Assembly (NCBI RefSeq): GCF_021216655.1
Contig: NZ_CP080437.1
Span: 2,666,001-2,730,000, forward strand
Direction: 5' to 3'
From: Clavibacter michiganensis
GTDB lineage: Bacteria; Actinomycetota; Actinomycetes; Actinomycetales; Microbacteriaceae
DNA length: 64,000 bases
Below are positions 17,201 to 26,773 of the stretch, piece after piece. Made by a program: the position numbers and the translations under genes. The notes under the pieces were generated by a model. The model saw nothing but the letters and a program-made list of their open reading frames with translations, was not told the DNA's origin and ran no database searches. The stretch's first letter is position 1, and every line of letters begins with the position of its first letter.

Positions 17201-19819
17201 CAAGGGCGTGCCGTAGGGGATGCTCGGCAGCAGCCGGTCGACCTCGCCGATCACGTGGTGCACCGACCAGATGGCCGCCTCGGTCGCGCCGCCGAGGCTC
17301 ACGACGGTGAGCTCGGGGTGGCCGGCGCGCATGGCGTCGGGCAGGGTCACGGGGATCCAGTCGCCCGAGAGGAGCGCGAGCCGCAGCGTGCTCGGGGCGT
17401 CGTCGCCGGCCGCCGAGCCGTCCGTCGGGCCGCCCGTGGCGGCGACCGCGTCGCGGTAGTCCTGGAGCATGCGGGCCTGCGCGGGCACGGAGTTCCAGAG
17501 CGTGACGCGGTGGCGGGCGATGAGCGCGGCCCAGTGCGAGGGGTCGTCGCGCCGGCGGGGGTCCGGCAGCACCATCGCGCCGCCCGCGCCGAGGACGCCC
17601 AGCACGTCGAAGACCGACAGGTCGAAGCCGAGGCCGGCGAGGGCGAGCACGCGGTCGTCGGGGCCGACGCCGAAGCGCTCGCGGATGTCCACGAGCGTGT
17701 TGTGCGCGGCGTGGTGGGAGAGGATCGCGCCCTTGGGGGTGCCCGTGGACCCGGACGTGTAGATGACGTAGGCGGGGTCGGCCGGGTCGACGCCGTCGCG
17801 ATCCGCGTCCGGCGTCGGCCGGCTGGCGGCGGGCTCGAGCGCGTCGACCGCGATCCGCTCGATCCCCGTCGGCCAGTCGTCGGGCGCGCCGACGAGGGCC
17901 TCCTGCGTGAGCACCTGCCGGATGCCGGCGTCGGCCAGCACGGTGTCGCGGCGGATCCGCGGCTGGGCCACGTCCACGGGTACGTAGGCGCCGCCCGCGA
18001 GGAGCACGCCGACGACGGCGACGACCTGCTCCCAGCCCCGCGCGGCGACGATGGCCACGCGGTCGCCCTGGCGCATCCCGGTGGAGCGGAGCCGCGCGGC
18101 CACGGCGGCCGCGCGCCGCACGAGCTCGTCGTGGGTCAGCGTGCGGTCGGGGGCGATGACGGCGGGCGCGTCGGGCGCGGCGTCCGCGGCCGCGAGGAGC
18201 GGCTCGTGCACGAGCGCGGGCGCGACCGGATCCCCGGTCTCGCCCACCCGGATCCGCCGCTCGCGCTGGTCGGCGGGCAGGTCGACGGCGCACGGCAGCT
18301 GCCAGGCGGCCGGGTCGTCGGCGAGGGCGCGCACGGCCCCGATGTAGGCACCGAACGCGGCGTCGGCCACGCCGTCGGCGAGGATCCCCTCCCGCACGTC
18401 CCAGCTGAGCTGGAGGCCGTCGGGCACGCGCAGGGCCTGGCAGTCGATCCACACCTGCGGCGTGCGCGTGACGGCCGCGGTGATCCGCCCGCCGTCGCCC
18501 GTGGGCGCGCTCGCCGCGTCCCCGGCGAGCGCGCTCGTGAAGACGACGGGCGCGAGCGCCACGTCGCGCGCGTCGCCGCCGCGCCTGCGGGTGAGCTCGG
18601 CGAGGAGCTCGGTGCCGCCGCAGAGCGGGTGGGCGAGGTCCTCGAGGAGGCGCGCGGAGAGGGCGCGCATCCGCTCCACGGCGGGCACGTCCTCGGTGAG
18701 GTCGACCTCGAGCAGCTCCACGGACGTGAAGTCGCCCACCACCTGCTCGGCGGCCTCGGGCAGGCCGCGGCGATCCGAGACGGGCACGTTGAGGACGAAG
18801 CGCGGGCTGCGGCTCCAGCGGCCCACGGTCTCGGCGTAGGCGGCGAGCAGGGCGCTCGTCGGGGTCACGCCGGCATCGGCGGCGGCGCGGTCGAGGCGCG
18901 CGGCCGAGGCCGGGTCGAGCACGGCGGACAGGCGGCGGAACCGGACGGGCGCCGCCATCGGGTCGTGATCCGCGAGCGGCAGCTCCGGCGCGGGCGGCAG
19001 GTCGTCGAGCCGCCGCCACCAGTAGGAGCGGTCGCGCTCGTACGCGGCGGACGCCGTGAGGGCGCGCCGGGCCAGCACGCGGTCGCGGAAGCCGGGGCCG
19101 TCGGGCGATCCGGGCAGCGCGGCGGCCGGATCCTCGACGAGCGCGCGCAGCTGGTCGAGCACGAGCTGCAGGCTGGCGTGGTCGAGCACGAGCAGGTCGA
19201 CCGCGAGGTGCAGGCGCACGGCGTCGTCGGCGCGGGTGACGACGGCCCGGACGCGCGGCCAGCCCGGGTCGCGGCCGGTGCCCTGCGCGAGGTCCGCGCG
19301 CACGGCGTCGATGCGGTGGCCGATGGACGCGTCGCCGAGGCCGCGCAGGTCGTCGACGGGCACCTCGACGGGGCCGGGGTCGGCGAGCACGCGCTGCGAG
19401 CCGTCGGGGTGGACCTCGGCGCGCAGCATGCCGTGGTGCGCGACCAGGCGGATCCACGCGTCGACGATGCGCGCGGGATCCGTGGACGCCGGCCACGACA
19501 GATCGAGGTCGGCGCTGCACGCGACGCCGCCGTAGGGGTACGCGTCGGTGCGGCCGAGGAGGTAGGCGGTCTGCACGGGGGTGAGCGGGAAGGGGTCGTG
19601 CGCGGCGGCGTGATCGGCGGCGGCCGGATCCGCGGCGTCGGTGCCCGACGCGTCCCGCCGCCCCAGGATCGCGAGCACCTCGTCCCGGTGCCGGCGGATG
19701 AGCTCGCGCCGGTCGTCGTCGATCACGCCGCGCGGTCCGCGGAACCGGATCCGCCCGTCCTCCGCCCAGAGCCGGACGCCGCGGGCGTCGAGGTCGTCGA
19801 TGAGCTGTTCAGCGTTCAC
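14240..19819 (-). CDS. NRPS2: docking-Cy-A-(MT/E)-T-TE terminal synthetase module
   Basis: An 1859-residue nonribosomal peptide synthetase. Residues 1-50 (VNAEQLIDDLDARGVRLW) are a TubC-type docking domain. A cyclization domain (about 75-490) has the DxxxxDxxS motif as DLLVLDHAS (Asp208-Ser216). The adenylation domain has TSGSTGTPKG (Lys696), KIRGYRIEL (Lys954) and NGKVD (Lys1430); read by alignment, its pocket is D-L-F-N-L-S-L-I-W, close to the Cys code. A methyltransferase-like domain is embedded between A8 and A10 (about 990-1400) with a degenerate SAM motif EVRGGVGG at 1211. The carrier serine is Ser1490 (GGDSL). The terminal thioesterase has GYCLGG, so Cys1638 replaces the usual Ser; His1833 is in GDHYD. 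GTG 19819 overlaps the NRPS1 stop. It would add and cyclize the third residue and release the product. Confidence 0.93.
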   Translation of the reverse strand: MNAEQLIDDLDARGVRLWAEDGRIRFRGPRGVIDDDRRELIRRHRDEVLAILGRRDASGTDAADPAAADHAAAHDPFPLTPVQTAYLLGRTDAYPYGGVACSADLDLSWPASTDPARIVDAWIRLVAHHGMLRAEVHPDGSQRVLADPGPVEVPVDDLRGLGDASIGHRIDAVRADLAQGTGRDPGWPRVRAVVTRADDAVRLHLAVDLLVLDHASLQLVLDQLRALVEDPAAALPGSPDGPGFRDRVLARRALTASAAYERDRSYWWRRLDDLPPAPELPLADHDPMAAPVRFRRLSAVLDPASAARLDRAAADAGVTPTSALLAAYAETVGRWSRSPRFVLNVPVSDRRGLPEAAEQVVGDFTSVELLEVDLTEDVPAVERMRALSARLLEDLAHPLCGGTELLAELTRRRGGDARDVALAPVVFTSALAGDAASAPTGDGGRITAAVTRTPQVWIDCQALRVPDGLQLSWDVREGILADGVADAAFGAYIGAVRALADDPAAWQLPCAVDLPADQRERRIRVGETGDPVAPALVHEPLLAAADAAPDAPAVIAPDRTLTHDELVRRAAAVAARLRSTGMRQGDRVAIVAARGWEQVVAVVGVLLAGGAYVPVDVAQPRIRRDTVLADAGIRQVLTQEALVGAPDDWPTGIERIAVDALEPAASRPTPDADRDGVDPADPAYVIYTSGSTGTPKGAILSHHAAHNTLVDIRERFGVGPDDRVLALAGLGFDLSVFDVLGVLGAGGAMVLPDPRRRDDPSHWAALIARHRVTLWNSVPAQARMLQDYRDAVAATGGPTDGSAAGDDAPSTLRLALLSGDWIPVTLPDAMRAGHPELTVVSLGGATEAAIWSVHHVIGEVDRLLPSIPYGTPLRGQRLAVVDHLGRDRPEDVPGEILIRGAGVALGYIGDAERTRERFGVDPATGDREYRTGDIGRYLPDGSIELLGREDAQVKIRGYRIELAEIQAAVLAHPGVADCAVQVAEGTAGRHLVGLVQPERIAPVDAPEDHAPGDAARAALQLAAADVDTDALGAFLAQFDEHALRVIERTLATAGALVDRGSPVTADEVAGLLRASDAHRVVVRRWLRALERRGRIARDADGRYRGALSADPERVARAWARVEEAEREIRWSAELLRHVQASSSALADLVSGDLDIAELLYPGAPSDAIGAAYRDNLGVRLLTAALTAAVVALADRHDARGLGADEPLRILEVRGGVGGAADQLIPALAGRAVEYVFTDPSMFHVGEARERHPDRPGVRFQAFDPAADPLPQGQRPSSYDVVICSNGLHGVPDVPAALRRLQGLLAPHGHLAVIESTREDNPPLMIATDFMEVRAGGPADARLADDALLFAADEWRAMLGDLGARAIQQVPADEDPLSGLGQHLLLAQVKADRVPLRAASLRRHTADRLPDYMVPRRWQVLDALPVTANGKVDRAALARLAEDRAPAAAVAAGSDAPRDDVERRLQELWAELLGRPGIGRDDDFFALGGDSLLVARLVGRMREQLPEVVDLEWDVVLRHMLRRPTIAGLAGYVRQAGQGGAGDRDAPATPAVSLLSGSGRGPATVLVHAGIGTIMPYRALMTEIRRRSRGTGSLYGVEVPDLDAFLDADPHGLIDRIAAEYARELLATGIRTFHVVGYCLGGLVATEVARALTEAGADVASFTAISSHSPAFRLDDEMVSEYSFAMMIGIDPVDLGFPADPWRIAAAGARILERTPGVMPADGYASLDGEFADIGRAFLDLSRIPRRARIARMCEVVPPASGSYTPEQMTRFFRTFRQSVFAITRYRPDPYAGDITFLRHSGAYPFPGSREAVTDYWEELALGELDIVDIPGDHYDCLSVEHAPRVLSILTNVTGGAVIA

Positions 19820-22800
19820 AGGTCTCCGCTTTCGAAGAGGTCGGCGCCGGTCGTGGCCGGCGGTCGGGCGGGCGCGTCCGCGGTGGGTGCGGACGCGGGG
19901 GTGGTGGTCGCGGCGGTGGTGGTCGCGTTCGTGGCGACGAGCCGGTCGATGCAGGCGGCGTACGCCCGCACGGTCGGCTCCTCGAGGAAGCGGCGGACGC
20001 CCGCGTCGACGCCGAACCGGCGCTGGGCGGCGGTCACGAGCCGGAGCATGGCGAGGCTGTCGCCGCCCGCCGCGAAGAAGCCGGTGCCGGGCGCGGGCGG
20101 GGCGCCGAGGATCCCGGCCCACAGCTCGGCGAGGGCGGCCTCGGTCGCGGTGCCGGTCGCGGGCGCGGTGTCGGGCGCGGTGCCGGGCGCGGATGCGGAC
20201 GCGAGGTCGGCGGCGGTCGCGGCGGGATCGGGCTCCGCGTCCGCGAGCGCCCGGCCGAGCGCCGCCACGTCCACCTTGCCGTTCGCGGTCAGCGGCCACG
20301 CGTCGACGAGGTCGGCGCGGTGCGGCATCGCGTAGGCGGGGAGCCGGTCGGCGGCGGTCGCGGTCGCCGCTGCCAGCACGGCGGCCCCGTCGTGCCCGTC
20401 GTGCGGCTCGACGGCCACGTGCACGCGGCGTCGACCGCCCGGCCCGTCGACCACGAGCGCCATCGCGCGCCGCACGCCGGGGGAAGCCGCGTGGGCGGCC
20501 TCGATCTCGCCGAGCTCCATCCGGTGCCCGCCGAGCTTCACCTGCCGGTCCGCGCGGCCGAGGAACTCGAGGATCCCGCCCGGCCGGTACCTGCCGGTGT
20601 CGCCCGTGCGGTACCAGCGGCCGCCGCCGAGCTCGACGAACGCGGCCGCCGTGCGCGCGGGATCGCCCCGGTAGCCGCGCGCGAGGCCGCGGCCCCCGAT
20701 GACGAGCTCGCCCGGGACCCAGTCGGGGCAGTCCCGGCCGGAGGCGTCGAGGACGCGGAACGCCTGGTCGGGCAGCGGCCGGCCGTAGGGCGCGGACTGC
20801 CAGCCGTCGAGCGGGCCGTCCACCTCCCACGCGTTCGACCAGATGGCCGCCTCGGTGGCGCCGCCCAGCGCGACGAGCCGCGTGCCCGGCCCGGCCGCGC
20901 GGATCAGGCGCCCGTGCAGGTCGGTGCCCACGCGGTCGCCGGAGACGAGCGCCGCCCGCAGCGAGCCGAGCCGCCCCGGCCGGTCGTCGGCCGCGACGAG
21001 GAGCATGTCGAGCAGCATCGGCACCGTGTCCCACAGCGTGACCCCGTGCTCGTGCACCAGGTCGAGCCAGCGCGGGGCGTCGCGCTCCTCGCCCTCCTCG
21101 GGGAGCACGAGCGCGCCGCCCGCACCGAGGACGCCGAGCACGTCGAACACGGAGAGGTCGAAGTCGAGCGCGGACAGGGCGAGGACCCGGTCGCCCGGGC
21201 CGATCTCCAGCATCCGGGACACCGCGTCGACCGTGGACCACGCGGCGTCGTGCGTGATCTCGACGCCCTTGGGCTCGCCCGTGGAACCGGAGGTGTGGAT
21301 GACGTAGGCGAGCGCCTCGACGGGCGGGCGCACCGGATCGGCGAGCGGCTCCTCCGCGGCCGCGTCGGCCGGGCGGAGGAGGGCGGGTGTGCCGGGCTCG
21401 TCGCCGCCGGCCGCGGGCGGGTCGTCGGCGATGACCAGGCGGATCCCGGCCGCGCGGTGGATGGCCCGCCGTCGCACGGGAGGCTGCCCGATGCCGATCG
21501 GCGCGTACGCGGCTCCCGCGGAGAGGACGCCGACGACGGCCGCCGCCTGGTCCGCACCGCGCGGCAGCGTGACGCCGACCAGGTCGCCGGGTCCGATCCG
21601 GCGCCGACGGAGCGCGCCCGCGATCCGCATGGCCCGGTCGGCGAGCTGGCCGTGGGTCACGACGCGCGTCGCCGCGCCCGTGCCCGTGATGAGCGCGGGC
21701 GCGTCGGGCGCCCGGCGCGCTGCCTCGTGCACGGCGTCGTGCAGGAGCCGGCCCGGTCGGGGAGCCGTGGGGGCGGCGGTCGCGGCGGCGCGGGCACGCG
21801 CCTGGTCGGCCGGGGGATCCACGGGGAGCGGCGCATCCCAGTCGGCCGTGGCGAGGTGCTCGAGCGTGGTCACGTACGCGGCGAAGAGCGCGTCGACGAG
21901 GCCGGGCGGGAACGCGTCGTCGCGGGCGTCCGCGTCGACCCGCAGCCCGCCGTGGTCCTCCAGCACCTGGACGTCGATGAGCACCTGGGGCGACTGGGAC
22001 ACGCCGTGGATCCGCTCGCCGAACGCCCCGGAGACGTCCGCCGAGACCCCGTCGCCGTCGCCGTCGCCGACGCCGGCCTCGTCGCCGACGCCGATCGCGC
22101 TCGTGAACACCACGGGCACCGGCGCCACGGCCGTGCCCGCGAGGCGCGCGCGCTCCCGCAGGATCCACGAGGCGGGGGCCTCGCGGTGGTCGAGGTCGCC
22201 GGCGAGGCGCTCCTGCAGCCCGCGGGCCGCCTCCGCCGCCGAGCCCGCGGCACGGTGGTCGAGCAGGGTCAGCGCGGTGAAGTCGCCGACCAGGCGGGGC
22301 ATGTCGGGATGCGCGTCGCGCCGGTCGAAGAGCGTCAGCGTCATGGTGAGGTCGCGCTGCCCGGTCCAGCGGGAGAGCACGTGGCCGTACGCGGTCGCCA
22401 GCATGCTCGTGGGCGTGAGCCCGGCCGCCCGGCAGCGGTCGCGGAACGCGGTCCACCACGCGGCGTCGAAGCGGTGCGCGCGGCGCGTGAAGCGCGGGGC
22501 CGGATCCGCGGTGGCGAGCGGCAGTCGCGGGGCGTCGGGCATCCCGGCGAGGCGCCGCCGCCAGTGCTCCTCGTCGGCGCGCAGCCGCTCCGGGTCCGGC
22601 CGGGTCTGCAGCACGCAGTCGCGGAAGGTCAGCTCGGCGGGCGCGGGCGGGAGCGGGAGCCCGCGCACGAGGAGGTCGAGCTCGGTGTACAGGATCATGA
22701 TCGACAGCGCGTCGACGACGGCGTAGTCGATGCCGATCGCGATGCGCGTGCGGATCCCGCCGCGGCCGTCCGGGTAGCGCAGCGCGTCGACGTCGAACAG

Positions 22801-25800
22801 CGGCCAGACGGCGAGGTCGTGCCGGCGGTGCGACGTGCGCTCCCGGAACCCCGCGAGGGCGGCGTCCACCGCGTCCGGATCCGCGTCGGCCGGCACGTCG
22901 CGCACGTCGACGCGCACGCGCGGCACCTCCTCGAGCACGCGCTGGGTGCCGTCGGGGCGGATCACCGTGCGCAGCGTCGGGTGCCGGCGGACGAGCTCGT
23001 CGAACGCGGCGGCGAGCAGGTCGAGGTCCTGGCCCTCGCCGTCGAACTCGGTGTGGTGGTAGGTGCCCACGCCGCCGAGCGGGATGCGCGGGTCGCGGCC
23101 GACCGCGTACGCGCGCTGCACGTCGGTGAGAGGGAAGGGGTCGTGGCGGTGCGCGGGATCCGGCACGATGCGGGCGCGCGCGTCGGCCGGCCCCGGGGCC
23201 GTGAGGTGCAGGGTCGCCGCGAAGTCGGCCAGCACCGGGTGCCGGAAGAGCGCGGCCACGCTCGCGTCGGCCGCACCCGCGACGCGCAGGGCGGCGACGC
23301 TGCGGGTCGCCTGGAGGGAGTCGCCGCCCGCGGCGAAGAAGGAGCGCCCGCGGCCGCAGGGGACGCCGAGCAGCTCGCTCCAGACGCGCTCGACCAGCCG
23401 CTCCTCGGGCGTGCGCGGGGCGTCGTCGTCCGGTCGCAGGGCGGGGGCGGGCCGCTCGGCGAGCTCCGCGACGATCCGCGCCCGGTCGACCTTCCCGTTG
23501 GCCGTGAGCGGCAGCCCGGCCCGCACGACGACGCGCGCGCACGCCATGGACGGCGGCAGCAGCGCGCCCGCGTGGGCCGCGACGTCGTCGGGCGCGACGA
23601 CCGCGCCGGGCTCGGGCACCACCATCGCGGCGAGCGCGCCCGCGACCGCGACGACGACCGCGCGCTGCACGCCCGGGGCGGAGGCGAGCGCGGCCTCGAC
23701 CTCGCCGGGTTCCACGCGGTGCCCGCGGATCTTCAGCTGGTGATCCGCGCGCCCGAGGGACTCGAGCACCGGCCGCCCCGCGTCGTCGCGCCGGTAGCGG
23801 GCGCGGTCGCCCGAGCGGTACCAGCGCGCGCCGTCGAGCACCGGGAAGCGCTGCGCGGTCAGCTCGGGCTCGCCGCGGTAGCCGCGGGCCAGCGCGTGCC
23901 CGCCCACGAGCAGCTCGCCGGGCACGCCGTCGGGGCGGTCGCGGCCGCGCTCGTCGACGACCCGGACGCGGACGCCGGGCAGCGGCTCGCCCCAGGGGAG
24001 GCCGCGCGCGGGCGACGCCGGATCCACGGGGGCGCCGACGCGCGCCTCGTGCACGGTCGAGTGGATGGTCGCCTCCGTCATCCCGCCGAGCGCGAGCAGC
24101 CGGGCGGCGGGCGCGCACGCGGCCAGGCGCGCCGGGAGATCCGGCCCGACGACGTCCCCGCCGAGCAGCACGAGCCGGAGGGGCAGCGGCCCGTCGCCGG
24201 TCGCGGTGAGCAGCATGTCGAGGAGCGCGGGCACGGTGTTCCAGACCGTGACGCCGTGCGCGCGGACGAGATCCCGCCAGCGGTCGGCGTCGCGGCGCTC
24301 GTGCTCCGCGGGCACGACGACCGCGCCGCCCACCGAGAGCAGAGCGAACAGGTCGTAGACGGAGAGGTCGAAGTCGAGCGCGGAGAGCGCGATGCCGCGG
24401 TCGTCCGGGCCGAGGGGCGCGACGCGCGCGAGCGACCGGATGGTGGCGACGGCGGCACGGTGGGCGACCTCGACGCCCTTCGGCCGGCCCGTGGATCCCG
24501 ACGTGAACAGCAGGTAGGCCGGGTCGTCGGGGGCGACGGCGACGGGATCCGCGAGCGGCGCCGCGTCCCGGGCGGCGCCCAGCGCGACCACGGGAGGGCC
24601 GCCAGGGGACAGGCCCGCCGCGATGGCGTCGACCAGGCCGTCGTCGGCGAGGACGCAGTCGATCCCCCGCGCGAGCACCATCGCGCGGCGCGCGGGCGGC
24701 TGGTCCGGGCCGACGGGCGCGTAGCAGGCGCCCGCGAGCAGCACGCCGAGCACGGCGGCCACGCGGTCCGGCCCGGCCGGCGCGGTGATCGCCACGGTCG
24801 CGCCGGGGCGGACGCCGCGAGCGCGCAGCAGCCCGGCGACCCGGCGCGCGTTCTCGGCCAGCTCACCGTAGGCGACCACGTGGCCGTCGGATCCGATGAC
24901 GGCCGTCCGGCCCGGATCCGCCGCCGCCCGGGCGAGGAACGCGGAGTGCAGGAGGCCGCCGTCCGTGTCGGGGGCCTCGTGCACGAGCGGCCCGGTGCCG
25001 GGTGCCGGCCGCTCGAGCTCGCGGCGCGCCCGCGCGTCCTCCGGGGCGGGGACCGCGAGCGCCGGCGTCTCCCAGGCGCCGGGACGCTCATGCGCGAGGC
25101 CGTCGACGACCTGCCGGTACGCGGCGAACGCGGCCTCCATCGCCCGTTCCTCGAGGATGTCGACCCGCACGTCCCAGTTCAGCAGCAGCCCGCCGTCGAG
25201 CTCGGTGACCTGCGCGTCGAGCCAGACCTGCGGGCCCTGGGAGATGATCCAGACCGGCTCCCCGAGCGCGCGGCGGATGGACGCGTCGTACAGCTCGCCC
25301 AGTCCGATGGCGCTCGTGTACACGACCGGCGCCAGCACGGGGCTCCCGCCGTCGCGGCGCGCGAGGTCGCGCAGCACGTCGACGCCGCCGTAGCCCGCGT
25401 GGGCGACGGCCTCGCGCACGCCCTGCTGGATCCGCCGCGCGTCGTCCTGGAACGACCGCTCCTCCCGCAGGTCGACGTCGAGGAGGATCGAGGTGCTGAA
25501 CTCGCCGACGACGAGCTCCAGCCCCTCCTCGTCGCCGCGGTCGAGCACGGGGAGGTTGAGGAGGAAGCGGCCCTCGGCCGACCAGGCGGCCACGACCTCG
25601 GCGAACGCCGTCGCGAGCACGGCGGCCACCGTCAGCCCGCGGGCGCGCGCGGCGGCCTCGAGCAGGCGCAGCTCCTCCCGCCCGACCCTGTGGTGCAGGC
25701 GGCGGGAGCGCGGGTCGGCGTCAGCGCGTCCTGCGTCGTCGCGGACGGGCAGCGCCGGCCCCGCGGGCAGGTCGGGGACGCGCTCGCGCCACCAGCGCGC

Positions 25801-26673
25801 GTCCGCCGAGGTCCGGGACGCGTCGGCGCGCGCGGCCCGGGCGGCCAGCTCCGCGCGCACGTCGCGGTGGATCGCGGGCAGCTGCCGCCCGGGCTCCTCG
25901 ACCAGGTCGCGGAGGTCGGCGAGGAGCACGCGGAGGCTGATGGCGTCGCCCGCGAGCATGTCGAGGTCGACGTGCAGGCGGCTGCGGCCGAACGGCAGGA
26001 GCGTCAGGTCGACGCGGAGCACCTCGCCGCGCTCGACGGCCATGCGACGGTGCGTGCCGTCGTGGCGCATCCGCTCGAGGCGCGCGTCCACCGCGTCGGC
26101 GTCCTCCGCGCGGAGGTCGTGGACGCGCAGCCGGGCGGCGGGCGGCTCCTCGTCGGCGGGCAGCGGCTGCTGCGTGCCGTCGTCCCGGAAGCGCATCCGC
26201 AGCGACGCGTGCCGGGCGACCAGGGCGGCGAGGGCCGCGCGCAGCCGCTCGGGATCCAGGTCCGCGCCGTCGAGCTCGACGTAGAAGTGCGCGGCGACCG
26301 ACCCGGACGGCTGGCCGGGCTGCCGGCCGAGCCAGTACGCGTGCTGCAGCGGCGTGAGCGGCGACGGCGACGCGGGGTCGAGCGCGGGGGCGGCGGGGCG
26401 TGGGACGGGATCCGCGCCGTCGCCGTCCGCGGCGGCCTCGCCCAGCATGCGCGCCCACGCCCGGATCGTGGGGTCTGCCGCGAGCCGCGAGAAGTCGGCC
26501 GCGAGGCCGTCGCGCCGCCAGCGTCCCGCGAGGCGGATCAGCGCCGTGGACTCGAGGCCGAGGTCCACGAGGTCGTCGTCGAGCCCCACGTCGGCGGGGT
26601 CGAGGCGCAGGGCGCGCGCGACCTGCGCGCGGAGCGACGCGGGGGCGGGGACGGAGGGGATCCGCTCGGTCAT
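19816..26673 (-). CDS. NRPS1: ArCP-Cy-A-T-Cy-A-T metallophore synthetase
   Basis: A 2285-residue synthetase resembling HMWP2/PchE plus one module. An N-terminal aryl carrier (LGLESTAL, Ser42) would accept salicylate. Cy1 (from about 106) has DMLAGDAIS (Asp238-Ser246). A1 has TSGSTGRPKG (Lys732) and NGKVD (Lys1061), followed by carrier Ser1119. Cy2 has DYAVVDALS (Asp1316-Ser1324); A2 has TSGSTGEPKG (Lys1802) and NGKVD (Lys2133), followed by carrier Ser2206. The tail is Ala/Thr-rich. Aligned pocket residues are D-L-Y-N-L-G-L-I-H for A1 and D-L-F-D-L-S-L-I-W for A2; both resemble the Cys code D-L-Y-N-L-S-L-I-W, A1 less well. ATG 26673 is chosen for its GAGGAG site and because the carrier domain begins there; upstream frame is not protein-like. 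It faces the ligase gene across a shared operator. Confidence 0.94.
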   Translation of the reverse strand: MTERIPSVPAPASLRAQVARALRLDPADVGLDDDLVDLGLESTALIRLAGRWRRDGLAADFSRLAADPTIRAWARMLGEAAADGDGADPVPRPAAPALDPASPSPLTPLQHAYWLGRQPGQPSGSVAAHFYVELDGADLDPERLRAALAALVARHASLRMRFRDDGTQQPLPADEEPPAARLRVHDLRAEDADAVDARLERMRHDGTHRRMAVERGEVLRVDLTLLPFGRSRLHVDLDMLAGDAISLRVLLADLRDLVEEPGRQLPAIHRDVRAELAARAARADASRTSADARWWRERVPDLPAGPALPVRDDAGRADADPRSRRLHHRVGREELRLLEAAARARGLTVAAVLATAFAEVVAAWSAEGRFLLNLPVLDRGDEEGLELVVGEFSTSILLDVDLREERSFQDDARRIQQGVREAVAHAGYGGVDVLRDLARRDGGSPVLAPVVYTSAIGLGELYDASIRRALGEPVWIISQGPQVWLDAQVTELDGGLLLNWDVRVDILEERAMEAAFAAYRQVVDGLAHERPGAWETPALAVPAPEDARARRELERPAPGTGPLVHEAPDTDGGLLHSAFLARAAADPGRTAVIGSDGHVVAYGELAENARRVAGLLRARGVRPGATVAITAPAGPDRVAAVLGVLLAGACYAPVGPDQPPARRAMVLARGIDCVLADDGLVDAIAAGLSPGGPPVVALGAARDAAPLADPVAVAPDDPAYLLFTSGSTGRPKGVEVAHRAAVATIRSLARVAPLGPDDRGIALSALDFDLSVYDLFALLSVGGAVVVPAEHERRDADRWRDLVRAHGVTVWNTVPALLDMLLTATGDGPLPLRLVLLGGDVVGPDLPARLAACAPAARLLALGGMTEATIHSTVHEARVGAPVDPASPARGLPWGEPLPGVRVRVVDERGRDRPDGVPGELLVGGHALARGYRGEPELTAQRFPVLDGARWYRSGDRARYRRDDAGRPVLESLGRADHQLKIRGHRVEPGEVEAALASAPGVQRAVVVAVAGALAAMVVPEPGAVVAPDDVAAHAGALLPPSMACARVVVRAGLPLTANGKVDRARIVAELAERPAPALRPDDDAPRTPEERLVERVWSELLGVPCGRGRSFFAAGGDSLQATRSVAALRVAGAADASVAALFRHPVLADFAATLHLTAPGPADARARIVPDPAHRHDPFPLTDVQRAYAVGRDPRIPLGGVGTYHHTEFDGEGQDLDLLAAAFDELVRRHPTLRTVIRPDGTQRVLEEVPRVRVDVRDVPADADPDAVDAALAGFRERTSHRRHDLAVWPLFDVDALRYPDGRGGIRTRIAIGIDYAVVDALSIMILYTELDLLVRGLPLPPAPAELTFRDCVLQTRPDPERLRADEEHWRRRLAGMPDAPRLPLATADPAPRFTRRAHRFDAAWWTAFRDRCRAAGLTPTSMLATAYGHVLSRWTGQRDLTMTLTLFDRRDAHPDMPRLVGDFTALTLLDHRAAGSAAEAARGLQERLAGDLDHREAPASWILRERARLAGTAVAPVPVVFTSAIGVGDEAGVGDGDGDGVSADVSGAFGERIHGVSQSPQVLIDVQVLEDHGGLRVDADARDDAFPPGLVDALFAAYVTTLEHLATADWDAPLPVDPPADQARARAAATAAPTAPRPGRLLHDAVHEAARRAPDAPALITGTGAATRVVTHGQLADRAMRIAGALRRRRIGPGDLVGVTLPRGADQAAAVVGVLSAGAAYAPIGIGQPPVRRRAIHRAAGIRLVIADDPPAAGGDEPGTPALLRPADAAAEEPLADPVRPPVEALAYVIHTSGSTGEPKGVEITHDAAWSTVDAVSRMLEIGPGDRVLALSALDFDLSVFDVLGVLGAGGALVLPEEGEERDAPRWLDLVHEHGVTLWDTVPMLLDMLLVAADDRPGRLGSLRAALVSGDRVGTDLHGRLIRAAGPGTRLVALGGATEAAIWSNAWEVDGPLDGWQSAPYGRPLPDQAFRVLDASGRDCPDWVPGELVIGGRGLARGYRGDPARTAAAFVELGGGRWYRTGDTGRYRPGGILEFLGRADRQVKLGGHRMELGEIEAAHAASPGVRRAMALVVDGPGGRRRVHVAVEPHDGHDGAAVLAAATATAADRLPAYAMPHRADLVDAWPLTANGKVDVAALGRALADAEPDPAATAADLASASAPGTAPDTAPATGTATEAALAELWAGILGAPPAPGTGFFAAGGDSLAMLRLVTAAQRRFGVDAGVRRFLEEPTVRAYAACIDRLVATNATTTAATTTPASAPTADAPARPPATTGADLFESGDL

Positions 26674-26699
26674 GTGCACGCTCCTCGGGCTCGCGTTGT

Positions 26700-26714
26700 T
26701 GAGAACCGTTATCA
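26700..26714. promoter_or_regulatory. Fur/Zur-type operator in the divergent NRPS1/ligase promoter region
   Basis: TGAGAAC-C-GTTATCA is a 7-1-7 palindrome with one mismatch, the geometry of Fur-family boxes (TGATAATNATTATCA), in the 100-base gap between NRPS1 and the ligase gene. The surrounding patch is the most AT-rich in the region, and a -10-like TATGAT (minus strand, 26711-26716) overlaps it. It shares TTGTTGAGAA with the thioesterase-operon site, in the same orientation relative to the minus-strand genes. One site could repress both divergent operons. Confidence 0.65.
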
Positions 26715-26773
26715 TATGGCTCGCTGACGAGCCGCGACGAGATCCGTCCACGGCATGAAGAGGACGCCGACAC

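Noticed and set aside
14297..20335. A 2012-codon open frame on the plus strand
   Set aside because: It is antisense to the NRPS genes, has the repetitive Val/Arg/His/Gly composition of a shadow frame in GC-rich DNA, and shows no domain motif. The minus strand carries complete NRPS motifs throughout.
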